The notes under the pieces are model-generated. The model was not told the origin of the DNA. It did not search any database and was given only the letters and a program-made list of their open reading frames with translations. A DNA stretch of 64,000 nucleotides, taken from NCBI RefSeq assembly GCF_017355915.2, contig NZ_JAFEUV020000003.1:124001-188000 (forward strand), given 5' to 3'. Both the position numbers and the translations under genes were made by a program. This DNA is from Telluribacter roseus (GTDB taxonomy: Bacteria > Bacteroidota > Bacteroidia > Cytophagales > Spirosomataceae). Shown piece by piece: positions 27,646 to 37,398 of this stretch (the first letter of the stretch is position 1; the number at the start of each line of letters is the position of its first letter).

Positions 27646-28584
27646 TTAATTCTTATCCAATAGTTTCGGGCCTTCTTTGTTGATGCCAGAGACATGCATT
27701 TTGCTGCCGATGCCAGCCTGCTCAAAGGCGTTCTGCATGGCGAGGCCTATACGTTCAGCGTCGCTGCGGCTGCGGCTTAGCGCAAACATGGAGGGACCCG
27801 CTCCTGAAATGCTGCATCCAAGGGCTCCGTTGTCAATAGCGGCCTGCTTTACCTCATTGAACTCCGGGATCAGGATGGCCCGTACGGGCTCGATGATAAC
27901 ATCCACCATCGACCGGCTTATCAGATCAAAGTCTTCCTTCATAAGACCCGTGATCAATCCGGCTACGTTACCCATTTGTGAGATGGTATTCTTAAGCGAC
28001 ACCTCATTGCGAAGGATGTACCGGGCATCTTTGGTGTTGACCTCAATGTCCGGGTGTACAAGCGTACAGTGCAGGCTAGCGGGCACCGGAACGGTAAAGA
28101 CATCCAGGGGATTGTAGCTCCTGATCACTACGAAGCCACCCAGCAGGGAGGGCCCTACGTTATCAGCATGGGCCGATCCGCAGGCGATGCGCTCACCTTC
28201 GATGGCAAACGGTAGTAGTTGCTCACGCGTAAAAGGCTTATCAAGCAGCTCGTTGATGGCAAATACACCGGCTACAGCACTGGCCGCACTGGAGCCCATA
28301 CCGCTGCCTAATGGCATATTCTTATGAAGCGTTACCTCACAGCCTACGTCCAGCCGGTTCAGCTTATTCAGGAAGTGCTGCATCACTACCGTCACCGCGT
28401 TACGCGAGGCATCGCGGGGGAGTCGGCCTTCGTCACCCGTTATGTCAGTAATGACAATACCGGGCTCATCGCGCCGACGTACCTCTACGATATCACCGGG
28501 CTCGTCCACGGCAAAGCCAAATATGTCAAATCCGCAGGCTACATTGGCAACCGTAGCGGGGGCGAAGGCTTTTATATAGTTCAT
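27646..28584 (-). CDS. thrB: homoserine kinase
   Basis: GHMP kinase, ATP-dependent phosphorylation of homoserine, threonine biosynthesis. 312 residues with the GHMP phosphate-binding motif PLGSGMGSSAASAV and the C-terminal GCSISGAGPSMFAL. It begins 21 nt after the thrA stop, so it is co-transcribed. Threonine synthase (thrC), often the next gene, is absent: the next gene downstream is IscA-type. Confidence 0.96.
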   Translation of the reverse strand: MNYIKAFAPATVANVACGFDIFGFAVDEPGDIVEVRRRDEPGIVITDITGDEGRLPRDASRNAVTVVMQHFLNKLNRLDVGCEVTLHKNMPLGSGMGSSAASAVAGVFAINELLDKPFTREQLLPFAIEGERIACGSAHADNVGPSLLGGFVVIRSYNPLDVFTVPVPASLHCTLVHPDIEVNTKDARYILRNEVSLKNTISQMGNVAGLITGLMKEDFDLISRSMVDVIIEPVRAILIPEFNEVKQAAIDNGALGCSISGAGPSMFALSRSRSDAERIGLAMQNAFEQAGIGSKMHVSGINKEGPKLLDKN

Positions 28585-28605
28585 AGGTTAGAATAGTTCT
28601 GCCTG

Positions 28606-31062
28606 TTACCCCAGGTAGCTACTGATACTCATAATGTCGGCAAATACGCCGGAGGCCGTTACTTCGGCACCCGCGCCGGGGCCTTTTACGACCAGCGGAC
28701 GGTCCTTATACCGCTCCGTGGTGAATGATACTATGTTATCACTGCCCGATAAGGTATAGAAGGGGTGCTGTGGTCCCACGGTACGCAGCTCTACTTTAGC
28801 CACGCCCTCTTCAAGGGTAGCTATGTACCTGAGTACTTCTCCTTTGGCCTGCGCATTGGCCAGCAGCTCCTCAAAGTACTCATTGGAGGCTTCCAGTTCG
28901 GCAAAGAAAGCCTCTACACTGGGAGCCCTGAGGCAACTATCGGGAAGTAGCTGGGCTACGGTCACATCTTCCGGCTCCAGGGGTACCCCTACCTCACGCG
29001 ACAGGATCAGGATCTTACGCGCCACATCGACCCCACTCAGGTCGTCGCGCGGATCGGGCTCGGTATAACCTTTGGCTTTGGCATCACGTACCACGTCCAC
29101 AAACTGAACGCCGGGCCTGAAGTTGTTGAAGATGTAGGAAAGGGTACCGGATACAATAGCCTCTATTTTCAGAAACTTATCACCGCTGGCCATCAGTCCC
29201 TGTATGGTATTGATGATAGGTAGTCCGGCTCCTACGTTGGTCTCGTACAGGAACTTCACCCCGCGCTGCAGGGCGGTGCGCTGCAGGCGCTGGTACTCTT
29301 CGTAGCGGCCGGAGTTGGCTACTTTATTAGGCGTAACAACCGAGATGCTGGCGTCAAGCAGCGTCTCGTAGTAGCGTACGATGTCCTTGTCGGAGGTACA
29401 GTCTACAAATACGCTGTTTGGTAAGTTGAGCTCCTTGATCCGCTGCACAAAAGCGGGCAGGCTGGTCTTGACACCCTGGTCAGTCAGCTGGTCATGCCAG
29501 TCTTTCAGCGATACCCCCACGGGGTCGAGCAGCATTTTCTTGGTGTTGGATAGCCCGATGACATTTACAATCAGCAGCTTTTCGGTGCGCAGGTACTTTT
29601 CCTGAACGCAGAGCTGATTGAGCAAAGTACTACCTATTAATCCGACACCCACGATAAACAGGTTAAGCGACCGGGTTTCGGACTGGAAAAATACACCGTG
29701 GATGGCATTGAGGGCCTTCGACAGGTCATTCCTGGAAATAACGACGGATATATTCAGCTCCGATGATCCCTGAGCGGTGGCTATAACATTAATACCGTTC
29801 TTGCCAAGTACCGAGAAGAGCTTACCGGATACACCGGTACTCTTTTTCATGCCTTCACCCACAATAGCCAGGATAGAGACATTCTTCTCGATGCTGATGC
29901 TATCAATATCCCCGATGGCTATTTCGACTTCGAACTCTTTCTCCAGTACCTCACGCGCCCGCTCAGAATTGCGGGGGTCAATCGTGAAGCAGATGGAGTG
30001 CTCCGAAGAAGCCTGTGAGATAAGGATTACGCTGATATTATTAACAGACAGAGCCGTGAACAAGCGGGCTGATATACCCGCTACACCGATCATACCACTA
30101 CCCTGCACGTTCACCAGGGCGGTATCATCAATGGACGAGATACCCGTAATGGCGTAGTCCTTGCCATTGGCGATACGACTTACCAGGGTACCTTCAAACT
30201 CTGTATTGAAAGTATTAAGTACTTTTAGGGGTATGTTCTTGGCAAAAGCCGGCTGTAAGCTGGGCGGGTAAATAACCTTTGCCCCGAAGTGCGACAGCTC
30301 CATGGCTTCGGCGTACGAAATCGATGGGATGGTGAAGGCATTGGGTACTTTACGCGGATCGGCCGTCATCATACCGTCTACGTCAGTCCAGATTTCGATG
30401 ACTTCAGCATCAAGGGCCGCTCCAAATATAGAGGCTGTATAGTCTGATCCCCCGCGTCCAAGGGTAGTAGTAATACCGTCGGCCGATGAAGCTACGAAGC
30501 CGGTAATACACTGCAGTGCACTACTCTTGGCAAAGTGCTCCAGAATGAGCCGATCCGTAGTGGCAAAGTCTACCTCAGCCATGCCGAAGTTGGCGTTGGT
30601 CTTGATCAGCAGACGAGCGTCACAGTACTCAGCGGCTACGCCTCTGTTCTTGAGGGCTTCGGTAATGATGGTCGTAGACAGCCTCTCCCCAAAGCTCATG
30701 ATCAGGTCGAGGGTACGTGGGGTCAGTTCGCGAATAAGGTACACGCCGCGAAGCAGGTCTTCCAGTTCATTCACCAGTCCCTTTACGGCGGCAAAGGTAC
30801 TGCTCTGGCTTTTGACACCAATAAGTCCCCGGATGGTCGTAAAGTGACGTTCTTCGACTGCTTTCAGTAAGTCAAGGTACTCTCCATTCCCGGCGGCGGC
30901 CATTCGGCCAATCTCGATGAGGCGGTTCGTGACACCTCCCATCGCTGAGAATACCACCGCTATGCGCGTACCCTGCGCCAGATTATCTTCCAGAATACTG
31001 ATTACCTGCTTGATGCTGTCAACCGTACCGACCGACGTACCGCCAAATTTGAGAACTTTCAT
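28606..31062 (-). CDS. thrA: bifunctional aspartate kinase / homoserine dehydrogenase I
   Basis: First and third reactions of the threonine branch in one 818-residue polypeptide. N-terminal aspartate kinase (KFGGTSVGTVDS, ends around 300), central ACT domains that in the family bind the feedback inhibitor threonine, then a homoserine dehydrogenase (about 465-818) with the NAD(P)-binding glycines in VGVGLIGSTLL and the catalytic region VVTPNKVANSG. The start has a -7 element 65 nt upstream. Domain order and length equal those of E. coli ThrA. Confidence 0.96.
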   Translation of the reverse strand: MKVLKFGGTSVGTVDSIKQVISILEDNLAQGTRIAVVFSAMGGVTNRLIEIGRMAAAGNGEYLDLLKAVEERHFTTIRGLIGVKSQSSTFAAVKGLVNELEDLLRGVYLIRELTPRTLDLIMSFGERLSTTIITEALKNRGVAAEYCDARLLIKTNANFGMAEVDFATTDRLILEHFAKSSALQCITGFVASSADGITTTLGRGGSDYTASIFGAALDAEVIEIWTDVDGMMTADPRKVPNAFTIPSISYAEAMELSHFGAKVIYPPSLQPAFAKNIPLKVLNTFNTEFEGTLVSRIANGKDYAITGISSIDDTALVNVQGSGMIGVAGISARLFTALSVNNISVILISQASSEHSICFTIDPRNSERAREVLEKEFEVEIAIGDIDSISIEKNVSILAIVGEGMKKSTGVSGKLFSVLGKNGINVIATAQGSSELNISVVISRNDLSKALNAIHGVFFQSETRSLNLFIVGVGLIGSTLLNQLCVQEKYLRTEKLLIVNVIGLSNTKKMLLDPVGVSLKDWHDQLTDQGVKTSLPAFVQRIKELNLPNSVFVDCTSDKDIVRYYETLLDASISVVTPNKVANSGRYEEYQRLQRTALQRGVKFLYETNVGAGLPIINTIQGLMASGDKFLKIEAIVSGTLSYIFNNFRPGVQFVDVVRDAKAKGYTEPDPRDDLSGVDVARKILILSREVGVPLEPEDVTVAQLLPDSCLRAPSVEAFFAELEASNEYFEELLANAQAKGEVLRYIATLEEGVAKVELRTVGPQHPFYTLSGSDNIVSFTTERYKDRPLVVKGPGAGAEVTASGVFADIMSISSYLG

Positions 31063-31460
31063 TAATTACTGATAGCGAGTTGAAAAAATAGCTACGGAAT
31101 AGGCCCGGAGGTGGCCAATCCGGCTGCAAATATAGTAATTCGTAGGCTGTCAGGACGAAGCATACCAAAAAGTATAGGGATTCTGCGTCTTTTGTTGGGG
31201 GAAAGGCTGAGGTTGGGGAAGACAGGTACTTCCTGTTTCTCTTTACCCGGATGAATTCAGCTTCGGAGCTACGCCGTGAGCTGGAATCAGACAGGACAGT
31301 GGATGAGGTAATTCGGGGACAGTCTTTACTAATCAAAGAGGACAATGCTCTTGCTGCCGAGTAAAGGTAAAAGCCCGCGTCTCCACGGGCCTTTCCATAA
31401 ACAAGTACCTGACTCTTGCTGCGGCCAGGTGTAACAACCTGGTAGTAGTATACTCTACTA
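31063..31460. other. 398-bp gap with thrA promoter, a small open frame and a terminator
   Basis: It holds the thrA promoter, an open frame from 31146 that contains an ATG at 31251 and ends at 31364 (37 residues, MNSASELRRELESD..., plus strand) of unknown status, and a hairpin at about 31368-31394 (aaagcccgcg / cacgggccttt) that would terminate the barrel-protein gene on the minus strand. I do not call the open frame a gene. Confidence 0.4.
31127..31134 (-). promoter_or_regulatory. candidate thrA promoter -7 element
   Basis: The minus strand reads TATATTTG, a match to TAnnTTTG, 64 nt before the thrA ATG. The 5' leader is therefore short, with no room seen for a leader peptide. Confidence 0.55.
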
Positions 31461-32201
31461 CTAAAAGTTAAAGGCTAGTCCTGCTCCGGCGTTGAGTACC
31501 CCTATGTAGCGTCTCCGACTTTGCAGTGATTCGATGGGTCCTACATCACCTACAAAAGCGTAAGTCGGAACATCTTTGAAGTACATGTTAGAGCCAATCC
31601 AGCTACCCGTGATCTGGAAATGGAGTCGCTCCGTAATGGGTACCCGGATGCTGCCACCGGCTCCCAGGCCCAGGGCTTTAGAATTGGCTTGCGCTACCCG
31701 TGCCTCCACCGGAAAATTGCCGGTAGAAGAGGTACCAATCACTGATAAACTGGGTGATCTGGCAAAGGCTACTCCTACCTGTACATGCCCCTCCAGTATA
31801 ATAGGACCCATGCGTAGAAACACGGCCGGGCCCGCCAGTACCGATCCAAATTTCCACTGCGTTACATCCTTCTGCCACGTGTAGGTGTCCCTGTTAGGGA
31901 GCAAGATACTGTATTGCTCTATGATGGGGTCCGGATTGGTTTCATTAATATTCAGGCTTCCCGACAGGCGTGCACCCAGCCAGGAGTTGAAGCGTTGTTC
32001 GTAGCTAAGCTGGCCAAAGTAGCCCGAGCCCGCCAGTCCCGCGTTGGGGTCATTGAATTGCTTGCTGGCAAACTTCCCGATGGGGATGCTGTATCCGGCG
32101 GAGAAGGTAATGGCGTGAGGGGCGGTACTTTGTCCCCAACCGGTAGAAGCCAGGCCGAGGAGTAAAAATAACGCGTACAGAAGTCGAACAGATGAATGCA
32201 T
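31461..32201 (-). CDS. outer-membrane beta-barrel protein
   Basis: 246 residues from ATG 32201 (MHSSVRLLYALFLLLG), which gives a signal peptide ending TGWGQ. The mature chain has alternating hydrophobic strands (ITFSAGYSIPIGKF, LSYEQRFNSWLGARLSG) and ends with an aromatic/hydrophobic terminal strand (NAGAGLAFNF), typical of small barrels. It is separated from the McrB-like gene stop by one nucleotide, so the two are surely co-transcribed. The link between a cytoplasmic ATPase and a barrel is odd. Confidence 0.8.
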   Translation of the reverse strand: MHSSVRLLYALFLLLGLASTGWGQSTAPHAITFSAGYSIPIGKFASKQFNDPNAGLAGSGYFGQLSYEQRFNSWLGARLSGSLNINETNPDPIIEQYSILLPNRDTYTWQKDVTQWKFGSVLAGPAVFLRMGPIILEGHVQVGVAFARSPSLSVIGTSSTGNFPVEARVAQANSKALGLGAGGSIRVPITERLHFQITGSWIGSNMYFKDVPTYAFVGDVGPIESLQSRRRYIGVLNAGAGLAFNF

Positions 32202-32202
32202 A

Positions 32203-33789
32203 CTAGGTAGGTTTTTGATAAATGTGTACGAATGCCTCTCGGGGGACCTGGTCATACTCTTTCCGGGTCAGGAAAGGGTTGATCTCGTACAGGTAGGGCT
32301 CGTTAGGATGAGGTATTTCCTCGCCAAAAAGCTCCCGTTCGGGCAGGCTGGTACGACGCACCAGTTGTTCATTAAACGATTTTCCCCACCGGGTGTTATC
32401 GCCAAGCACAAGTTGAATCTTTTCCCAGTCATCGTAAAAGTACTCCCGTAGCAGGGGTATAATCTTCATCCTGAATACTTCACACAGCTCACTATACGAC
32501 CGCACCGGCAGCAAATAAGCGTGACCTAAAGTATGATCCCGATCGTAAAGAACTTCGATGCGCTGGTTGATGGTAGCTAGAAGCTGCCGCAGGTCAACGC
32601 CCTCTATGATACGCCCGGCCAGTAGCTCGGGTTCGGGGGCGTACTCTTCAAAATCAAATCGTCGGCGGAGGGCCGTATCCAGCAGGGCAATGGAGCGGTC
32701 GGCCGTATTCATACTACCAGCTATGTACAGGTTAGCGGGTATACCAAAGCGGCTACGGGAGTAGGGGAGCTGTACGCTCTGCTCATGCACGCTCCCCAGC
32801 CTTTTGTCCAGCTCAACAAGGGTAATGAGTTCTCCGAGTACGGCCGATACATTGGCCCGGTTGATCTCGTCAATTACCAGCAGTACCGGCTCGGCTTCGG
32901 CAAAGCGTTGGCGCCGGTTGTCGGGTGTATCGCTCAGGCAGCCTTCAAAAGAGCTGTAGTTGGCCTTCCGGAGAGCTTCGAGGCACGCTTCGTAGAAGAT
33001 CCCCTTCTTTACCTGATAGCTTACCTGACCGCCTACTACCTCGGGACGGATGCCTTCTATGAATTCTTCGTAGCTAAATGAGGGATGGAACGTGACGGAG
33101 TAGTGGCTTTTTACCTCCTGCATCAGCTGCTGCAGCCGGTAGGTCTTGCCGGTGCCCGGCGGGCCAAACAGGATGTAGTTGAGCGGAATGCCGGGCCGGG
33201 CCGGACTCTTGGGAGAAACATAGCTTTCGCTGCTTTCTGCCACCTGGCTGGGCGCTGGACCGTCATCGGCACTGGCCGGGTTGCTGACTCGCATGAGCAG
33301 TTCGCCCCGGAAGGCTTCGTCCGTGGCGGCCCGGTAGGCCGAGTTGTTGTGGTGGTCCCGCTTGGGACTCTGGCCCATCTTTTCGGCTATTTCGTTGATG
33401 CAGTCCTGCCAGGCCTTCTGGACCAGTGGGTTTTCGATCCAGTGCTTTTGCTCGTAGGGAATCTGCAGGTGTACGTACCGGCTGCTTCGGGTGAAGTTGA
33501 CGAACGAGAATTGATTGATCTCCGAAAGCTGCTCACTACCGTCCTGCTTGATCAGCAGCAGCAGGTGGACTCCCTTGTCGCGCCGGATAGCCAGAGCAAT
33601 GTTGGTGTTGACATTGGCCGAGATCATCTTGTCCTTACGGACTACGATGGCCAGCCGGTTGTCGTTTTCGGAAAGACTATGGTACTCAATCAGGTCGTGG
33701 AGAAGTTTGAAAAAAATACGGCAGGCCTCGGGCTGATTGATTTCCCGCAGTTTTTTTATCAGTTGTTCTCTTTGTTCGTCTTTAGGCAT
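32203..33789 (-). CDS. McrB-type AAA+ ATPase/GTPase without McrC partner
   Basis: 528 residues from ATG 33789 ([10 protein letters not shown]), chosen over an in-frame start at 33843. An N-terminal ~180-residue region of unknown type could be a specificity domain. The C-terminal motor shows Walker A GPPGTGKT (about 207-215), Walker [12 protein letters not shown] (about 303-312), and [22 protein letters not shown] (about 355-375), the NTAD motif and arginines of the McrB branch that use GTP. In classical systems McrB acts with the nuclease McrC to cleave modified DNA, but no McrC is found upstream or downstream. The neighbour is an outer-membrane barrel gene 1 nt away. Confidence 0.85.
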   Translation of the reverse strand: MPKDEQREQLIKKLREINQPEACRIFFKLLHDLIEYHSLSENDNRLAIVVRKDKMISANVNTNIALAIRRDKGVHLLLLIKQDGSEQLSEINQFSFVNFTRSSRYVHLQIPYEQKHWIENPLVQKAWQDCINEIAEKMGQSPKRDHHNNSAYRAATDEAFRGELLMRVSNPASADDGPAPSQVAESSESYVSPKSPARPGIPLNYILFGPPGTGKTYRLQQLMQEVKSHYSVTFHPSFSYEEFIEGIRPEVVGGQVSYQVKKGIFYEACLEALRKANYSSFEGCLSDTPDNRRQRFAEAEPVLLVIDEINRANVSAVLGELITLVELDKRLGSVHEQSVQLPYSRSRFGIPANLYIAGSMNTADRSIALLDTALRRRFDFEEYAPEPELLAGRIIEGVDLRQLLATINQRIEVLYDRDHTLGHAYLLPVRSYSELCEVFRMKIIPLLREYFYDDWEKIQLVLGDNTRWGKSFNEQLVRRTSLPERELFGEEIPHPNEPYLYEINPFLTRKEYDQVPREAFVHIYQKPT

Positions 33790-33967
33790 AGTCTCTCCTC
33801 CAATTGGTGGCCAATATACATAAAAACCCAAAGCTCTGGCCAAGTGGCTTTAAAGGCCATCCAGTGGATAAAATTCTACATTAGCAGGAAAAACAAAAGG
33901 GCTTACTACCTGGGTACCTATTGGTACGAAATTATTGCATACTTATTGAAAAACACAGACTATTGTT

Positions 33968-34213
33968 ATGGACAGAAAAGAAATGAATGAAGAAACCCAT
34001 GCGACCAAAAACACGGCGAATAGCAGAAGAATCTGGCTTTTCGTACTTGGCGTGGGTATTATATTATCGCTTATTGCTCACTTTGGCGGATGGTTTAACC
34101 ACGGAGAAATGACGCCGAATATGAGACCTAAACAGGATGTGGTACCTTCGGATACTACCAGAGGTGATGTTATTGTAAATCCGGATACTTCGGCAACAGA
34201 CATACGACGGTAG
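33968..34213 (+). CDS. 81-residue single-pass membrane protein
   Basis: A polar start rich in Asn/Thr/Lys, one hydrophobic helix (about 22-40, IWLFVLGVGIILSLIAHF), then a polar tail. The tail contains PDTSATD. No family recognised. It is divergent from the McrB-like gene and convergent with the large oxidoreductase; its stop codon falls inside the shared terminator hairpin. An in-frame Met at residue 6 may be the true start. Confidence 0.55.
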   Translation: MDRKEMNEETHATKNTANSRRIWLFVLGVGIILSLIAHFGGWFNHGEMTPNMRPKQDVVPSDTTRGDVIVNPDTSATDIRR

Positions 34214-34231
34214 CACCCATCAGGTGCTACC
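34209..34231. terminator. bidirectional terminator overlapping both stop codons
   Basis: Perfect 9-bp stem ggtagcacc / ggtgctacc (34209-34217 and 34223-34231) with loop catca. It contains the stop codon of the plus-strand gene (34211-34213) and that of the minus-strand oxidoreductase (34227-34229). Confidence 0.8.
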
Positions 34232-37178
34232 TTAGCGCTTCCCAGAGAATCTCTACCGGATGCAAGGCAGTGCGTCCGGTTCCGTCTTTGATCTGGTGGC
34301 GGCAGCTGGTGCCCGGGGCCGCTATAATGACCTCGTCGGGTTGCTGGCGTACCGTCGGGAACAGTACCAGTTCTCCGATTTTCATCGAAACATCATAGTG
34401 CTCGGCTTCGTAACCAAAGGAGCCGGCCATACCGCAGCAGCCCGAGGGAATTAGCTGTACTTCGTAGTTGGCGGGTAGCGAAAGAGCTTTCTTGGCGGGT
34501 ACCAGCGAGGACAGGGCTTTCTGGTGACAATGCCCGTGTAGTTTGACAAGTCGCTTTTCGGTAGTGAAAGCGTCTTTTTTTATGCGTTTACCATCTATCT
34601 CGCGAGCGATAAATTCTTCAAATAAGAGGCTATGCTCCGCAATGCGGCGGGCATCCTCCACCAGGTGCTCAGGAACCAGGTCCAGGTACTCATCCCGGAA
34701 CGTCAGAATAGCCGAGGGCTCTATACCAATCAGTGGCGTATCGGCTGTGATCAGCTCTTTGAGCAGCTCTACATTCTTTATAGCGATCTGCTGGGCTTCC
34801 TTTACAAAGCCCTTGGATAGGTACGTGCGCCCTGACTCTATGTGCTGGGGAATGATTACCTCGTAGCCTAGCTTTTCCAGCAGGAGTACGGCCTTTTGTC
34901 CTATTTTAGCATCATTATAATCCGTAAACTCATCGCAGAACAGATATACCTTTCGCTCAAAAGTACCTGCTGACTTCTTGCGGTGCTGCTTGTACCAGTT
35001 ACGCAGGGTAGTAGAAGACAATTGAGGCATGGTACGGTCGGGGTGGAAGCCGACGGAGCGATTAGCCACGCGCCGCAGGGCCGGATTACCAAACACGGCG
35101 TTATACGCCCAGGGGGCCAGTGAGGCCAGCTTCATCTGTTTGGTAAAGTTGGCGATGAGCCTGGACCGGGCCGGAGCGCCTTGCTTGTCGTACTGCTGCT
35201 GGGTAAATTCGGCCTTCATCTTACCGACATCCACCGTAGAAGGACACTCAGCCTTGCAGCCCTTGCACGATAGGCACAGGTCCAGGGCCTCTTTCACCAT
35301 GTCAGCGCTGGTGGCATCCTCCTTAGGGCCCGGCCCCGCCGTATAGTACTGCCGCAGCATGTTGGCACGGGCGCGGGTAGTGTCCTTTTCGCTGCGGGTA
35401 GCCATAAAACTAGGGCACATGGTACCTCCGCTCAGCTGTGACTTGCGGCAGTCGCCGGAGCCGCTGCACTTTTCGGCCAGCCGCAGTATACTTTCGTCTT
35501 TGGAGAAGTCAAAGGTAGTTTTGGGTGTGGGGGCGGCGTAGTCGGGCAGGTACCGGAGCGACTCGTTCATGGGCGGCGTGTCCACGATCTTATTGGCGTT
35601 GAACACCCCATTGGGGTCCCAGATGCGCTTGACCTGCCGGAACATCTCGTATACCTCTTCGCCCATCATAAAAGGGATAAACTCCCCGCGCAGGCGGCCG
35701 TCGCCGTGCTCGCCCGAGAGGGCACCGTTGTACTTTTTGACCAGCACCGCCGTATCCGCCAGTACCTGCCTGAACTGTTGCTTGCCTTCGCTGGTCTTGA
35801 GATTAATCATGGGCTCTACGTGCAGTTCGCCCGCTCCCGCGTGGGCGTAGTAGGAGGCGTGCAGGCCGTGCCGGGTCAGTAGTTGTTCTACATCGGCTAT
35901 GTAGTCAGGCAGGTCTTCGACGGCCACGGCGCAGTCCTCGATGAGGTTGACGGGCTGCGTGTCGCCGGGGAGGTTACGGATCAACCCGAGGCCCGCTTTA
36001 CGGATATCCCAGGCTTTGTTGGCGTCGGCCCCGAACAGGAGCGGATGAGCATAGCCCAGCCCTTCCTGCTGCAGGTCGGCAATAAGGGATACGGCTTTCT
36101 GCTTGACTTCCTCTTCGGTATCACCCCAGAACTCTACCATCAGCAGAGCCGCCGGGTCGCCTTCCAGAAAAAAACGGTTCTTGGAGTACTCATGGTGGTC
36201 TTTGGTGAAGTCCATGATGTACTTATCCACGAGCTCCGAGGCCTTGGGCTGGTGCTGCATGGCCACGCGGTTGACGTGCAGGGCTTCGGCCAGGGTAGTC
36301 GTATGCACGCACAGTACCCCCACGAAAGCCGGTGGAACATCTACCAAACCTATTTTTACTTCGGTTATAAAACAAAGGGTACCTTCCGACCCGGCAATGA
36401 GGTGGCACAGGTTGATGTTCTGGTTTTCGAAGCCTCTCACCAGTGCATCCAGGGCGTAGCCGGAGTTGCGGCGCGTAACACTGGGCTTCGGGAATTGCTG
36501 CTTGATGAGCTCCTGATCTACCGGGTTGGACAGCATGCCCCACATACCGGCGTAGATAGCCTGCTCGCGCTTGCTGTTGGCCTCTTTATCGGCTAGTCTT
36601 TTTACAAAATCTCCCGTACTGAGGTTATGAAAGGTGGCCTCACTACCGTCCGACAGCAGGGCTTTTACTTCCAGCAGATGGTCGCGGGTGGTGCCCCAGG
36701 TGATGGAGTGCAGTCCGCAGGAGTTGTTCCCGACCATTCCCCCGATCATAGCGCGGTTGGCCGTAGAGGTTTCCGGTCCGAACAGCAGCCCGTAGGGAGC
36801 CAGGTGCTTGTTGAGGTCGTCGCGGATCACACCCGGTTGCACGCGTACCCACTTCTCCTCCGCGTTGATTTCCAGGATCTGGCCGAAGTACTTTGATATA
36901 TCTACCACGATGCCTTTTCCTACTACCTGTCCGGCCAGCGAGGTACCGGCCGCCCGTGGAATGAGCGTTACCTTCTGCTTATTGGCAAAGTCAATAAGCC
37001 GACGAATATCTTCCACCGTGCGGGGCAGAGCCACGGCCAGCGGGAGCTCCTGGTATACAGAGGCGTCCGTCGCGTACAGGTGGCGTTGTGCCTGGTGCAG
37101 GGTAGAGTCGTCGTAGTAGAGCTCACCTTCAAAAGCAGACCGGAGGGTATTAAACTGGAACAGGGATACGCGGTTCAT
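34227..37178 (-). CDS. FAD-binding and Fe-S oxidoreductase (D-lactate dehydrogenase / GlcD-like, large form)
   Basis: 983 residues. N-terminal FAD_binding_4 domain (PRAAGTSLAGQVVGKG, GGMVGNNSCGLHSI) and FAD-oxidase C-terminal domain, then a ferredoxin-like part with LCLSCKGCKAECPS (a 4Fe-4S ligand set) and CMCPSF, and a C-terminal CCG domain with GCCGMAGSFGYE. The layout is that of long membrane-associated 2-hydroxyacid dehydrogenases (YdiJ/GlcD-GlcF fusions) that pass electrons to quinones. The natural substrate is not fixed by sequence. Confidence 0.9.
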   Translation of the reverse strand: MNRVSLFQFNTLRSAFEGELYYDDSTLHQAQRHLYATDASVYQELPLAVALPRTVEDIRRLIDFANKQKVTLIPRAAGTSLAGQVVGKGIVVDISKYFGQILEINAEEKWVRVQPGVIRDDLNKHLAPYGLLFGPETSTANRAMIGGMVGNNSCGLHSITWGTTRDHLLEVKALLSDGSEATFHNLSTGDFVKRLADKEANSKREQAIYAGMWGMLSNPVDQELIKQQFPKPSVTRRNSGYALDALVRGFENQNINLCHLIAGSEGTLCFITEVKIGLVDVPPAFVGVLCVHTTTLAEALHVNRVAMQHQPKASELVDKYIMDFTKDHHEYSKNRFFLEGDPAALLMVEFWGDTEEEVKQKAVSLIADLQQEGLGYAHPLLFGADANKAWDIRKAGLGLIRNLPGDTQPVNLIEDCAVAVEDLPDYIADVEQLLTRHGLHASYYAHAGAGELHVEPMINLKTSEGKQQFRQVLADTAVLVKKYNGALSGEHGDGRLRGEFIPFMMGEEVYEMFRQVKRIWDPNGVFNANKIVDTPPMNESLRYLPDYAAPTPKTTFDFSKDESILRLAEKCSGSGDCRKSQLSGGTMCPSFMATRSEKDTTRARANMLRQYYTAGPGPKEDATSADMVKEALDLCLSCKGCKAECPSTVDVGKMKAEFTQQQYDKQGAPARSRLIANFTKQMKLASLAPWAYNAVFGNPALRRVANRSVGFHPDRTMPQLSSTTLRNWYKQHRKKSAGTFERKVYLFCDEFTDYNDAKIGQKAVLLLEKLGYEVIIPQHIESGRTYLSKGFVKEAQQIAIKNVELLKELITADTPLIGIEPSAILTFRDEYLDLVPEHLVEDARRIAEHSLLFEEFIAREIDGKRIKKDAFTTEKRLVKLHGHCHQKALSSLVPAKKALSLPANYEVQLIPSGCCGMAGSFGYEAEHYDVSMKIGELVLFPTVRQQPDEVIIAAPGTSCRHQIKDGTGRTALHPVEILWEALR

Positions 37179-37398
37179 AATTAGCTCAAAGCAATTAGCT
37201 CCTTAGATATTAGCTTTCTTAGAAGCTATATAATGGTAGGGAGTATGTTCTTTAAATAGATGTAGTAACAAAAGTAGCGTACAAAAGAGGTATACTGTAC
37301 ACGCGGCAGCAAGGATTTCGTGGTGAAGCAAGCTGTAGCTGGCAAAGTTTTTTTATCACTGCACCTACTAATCAACAACCTTACGTACAGGACCTGAT

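Noticed and set aside
33085-33990. Plus-strand open frame of 301 codons opposite the McrB-like gene
   Set aside because: It overlaps a protein with full AAA+ motifs on the other strand; product is low-complexity and unlike any family.
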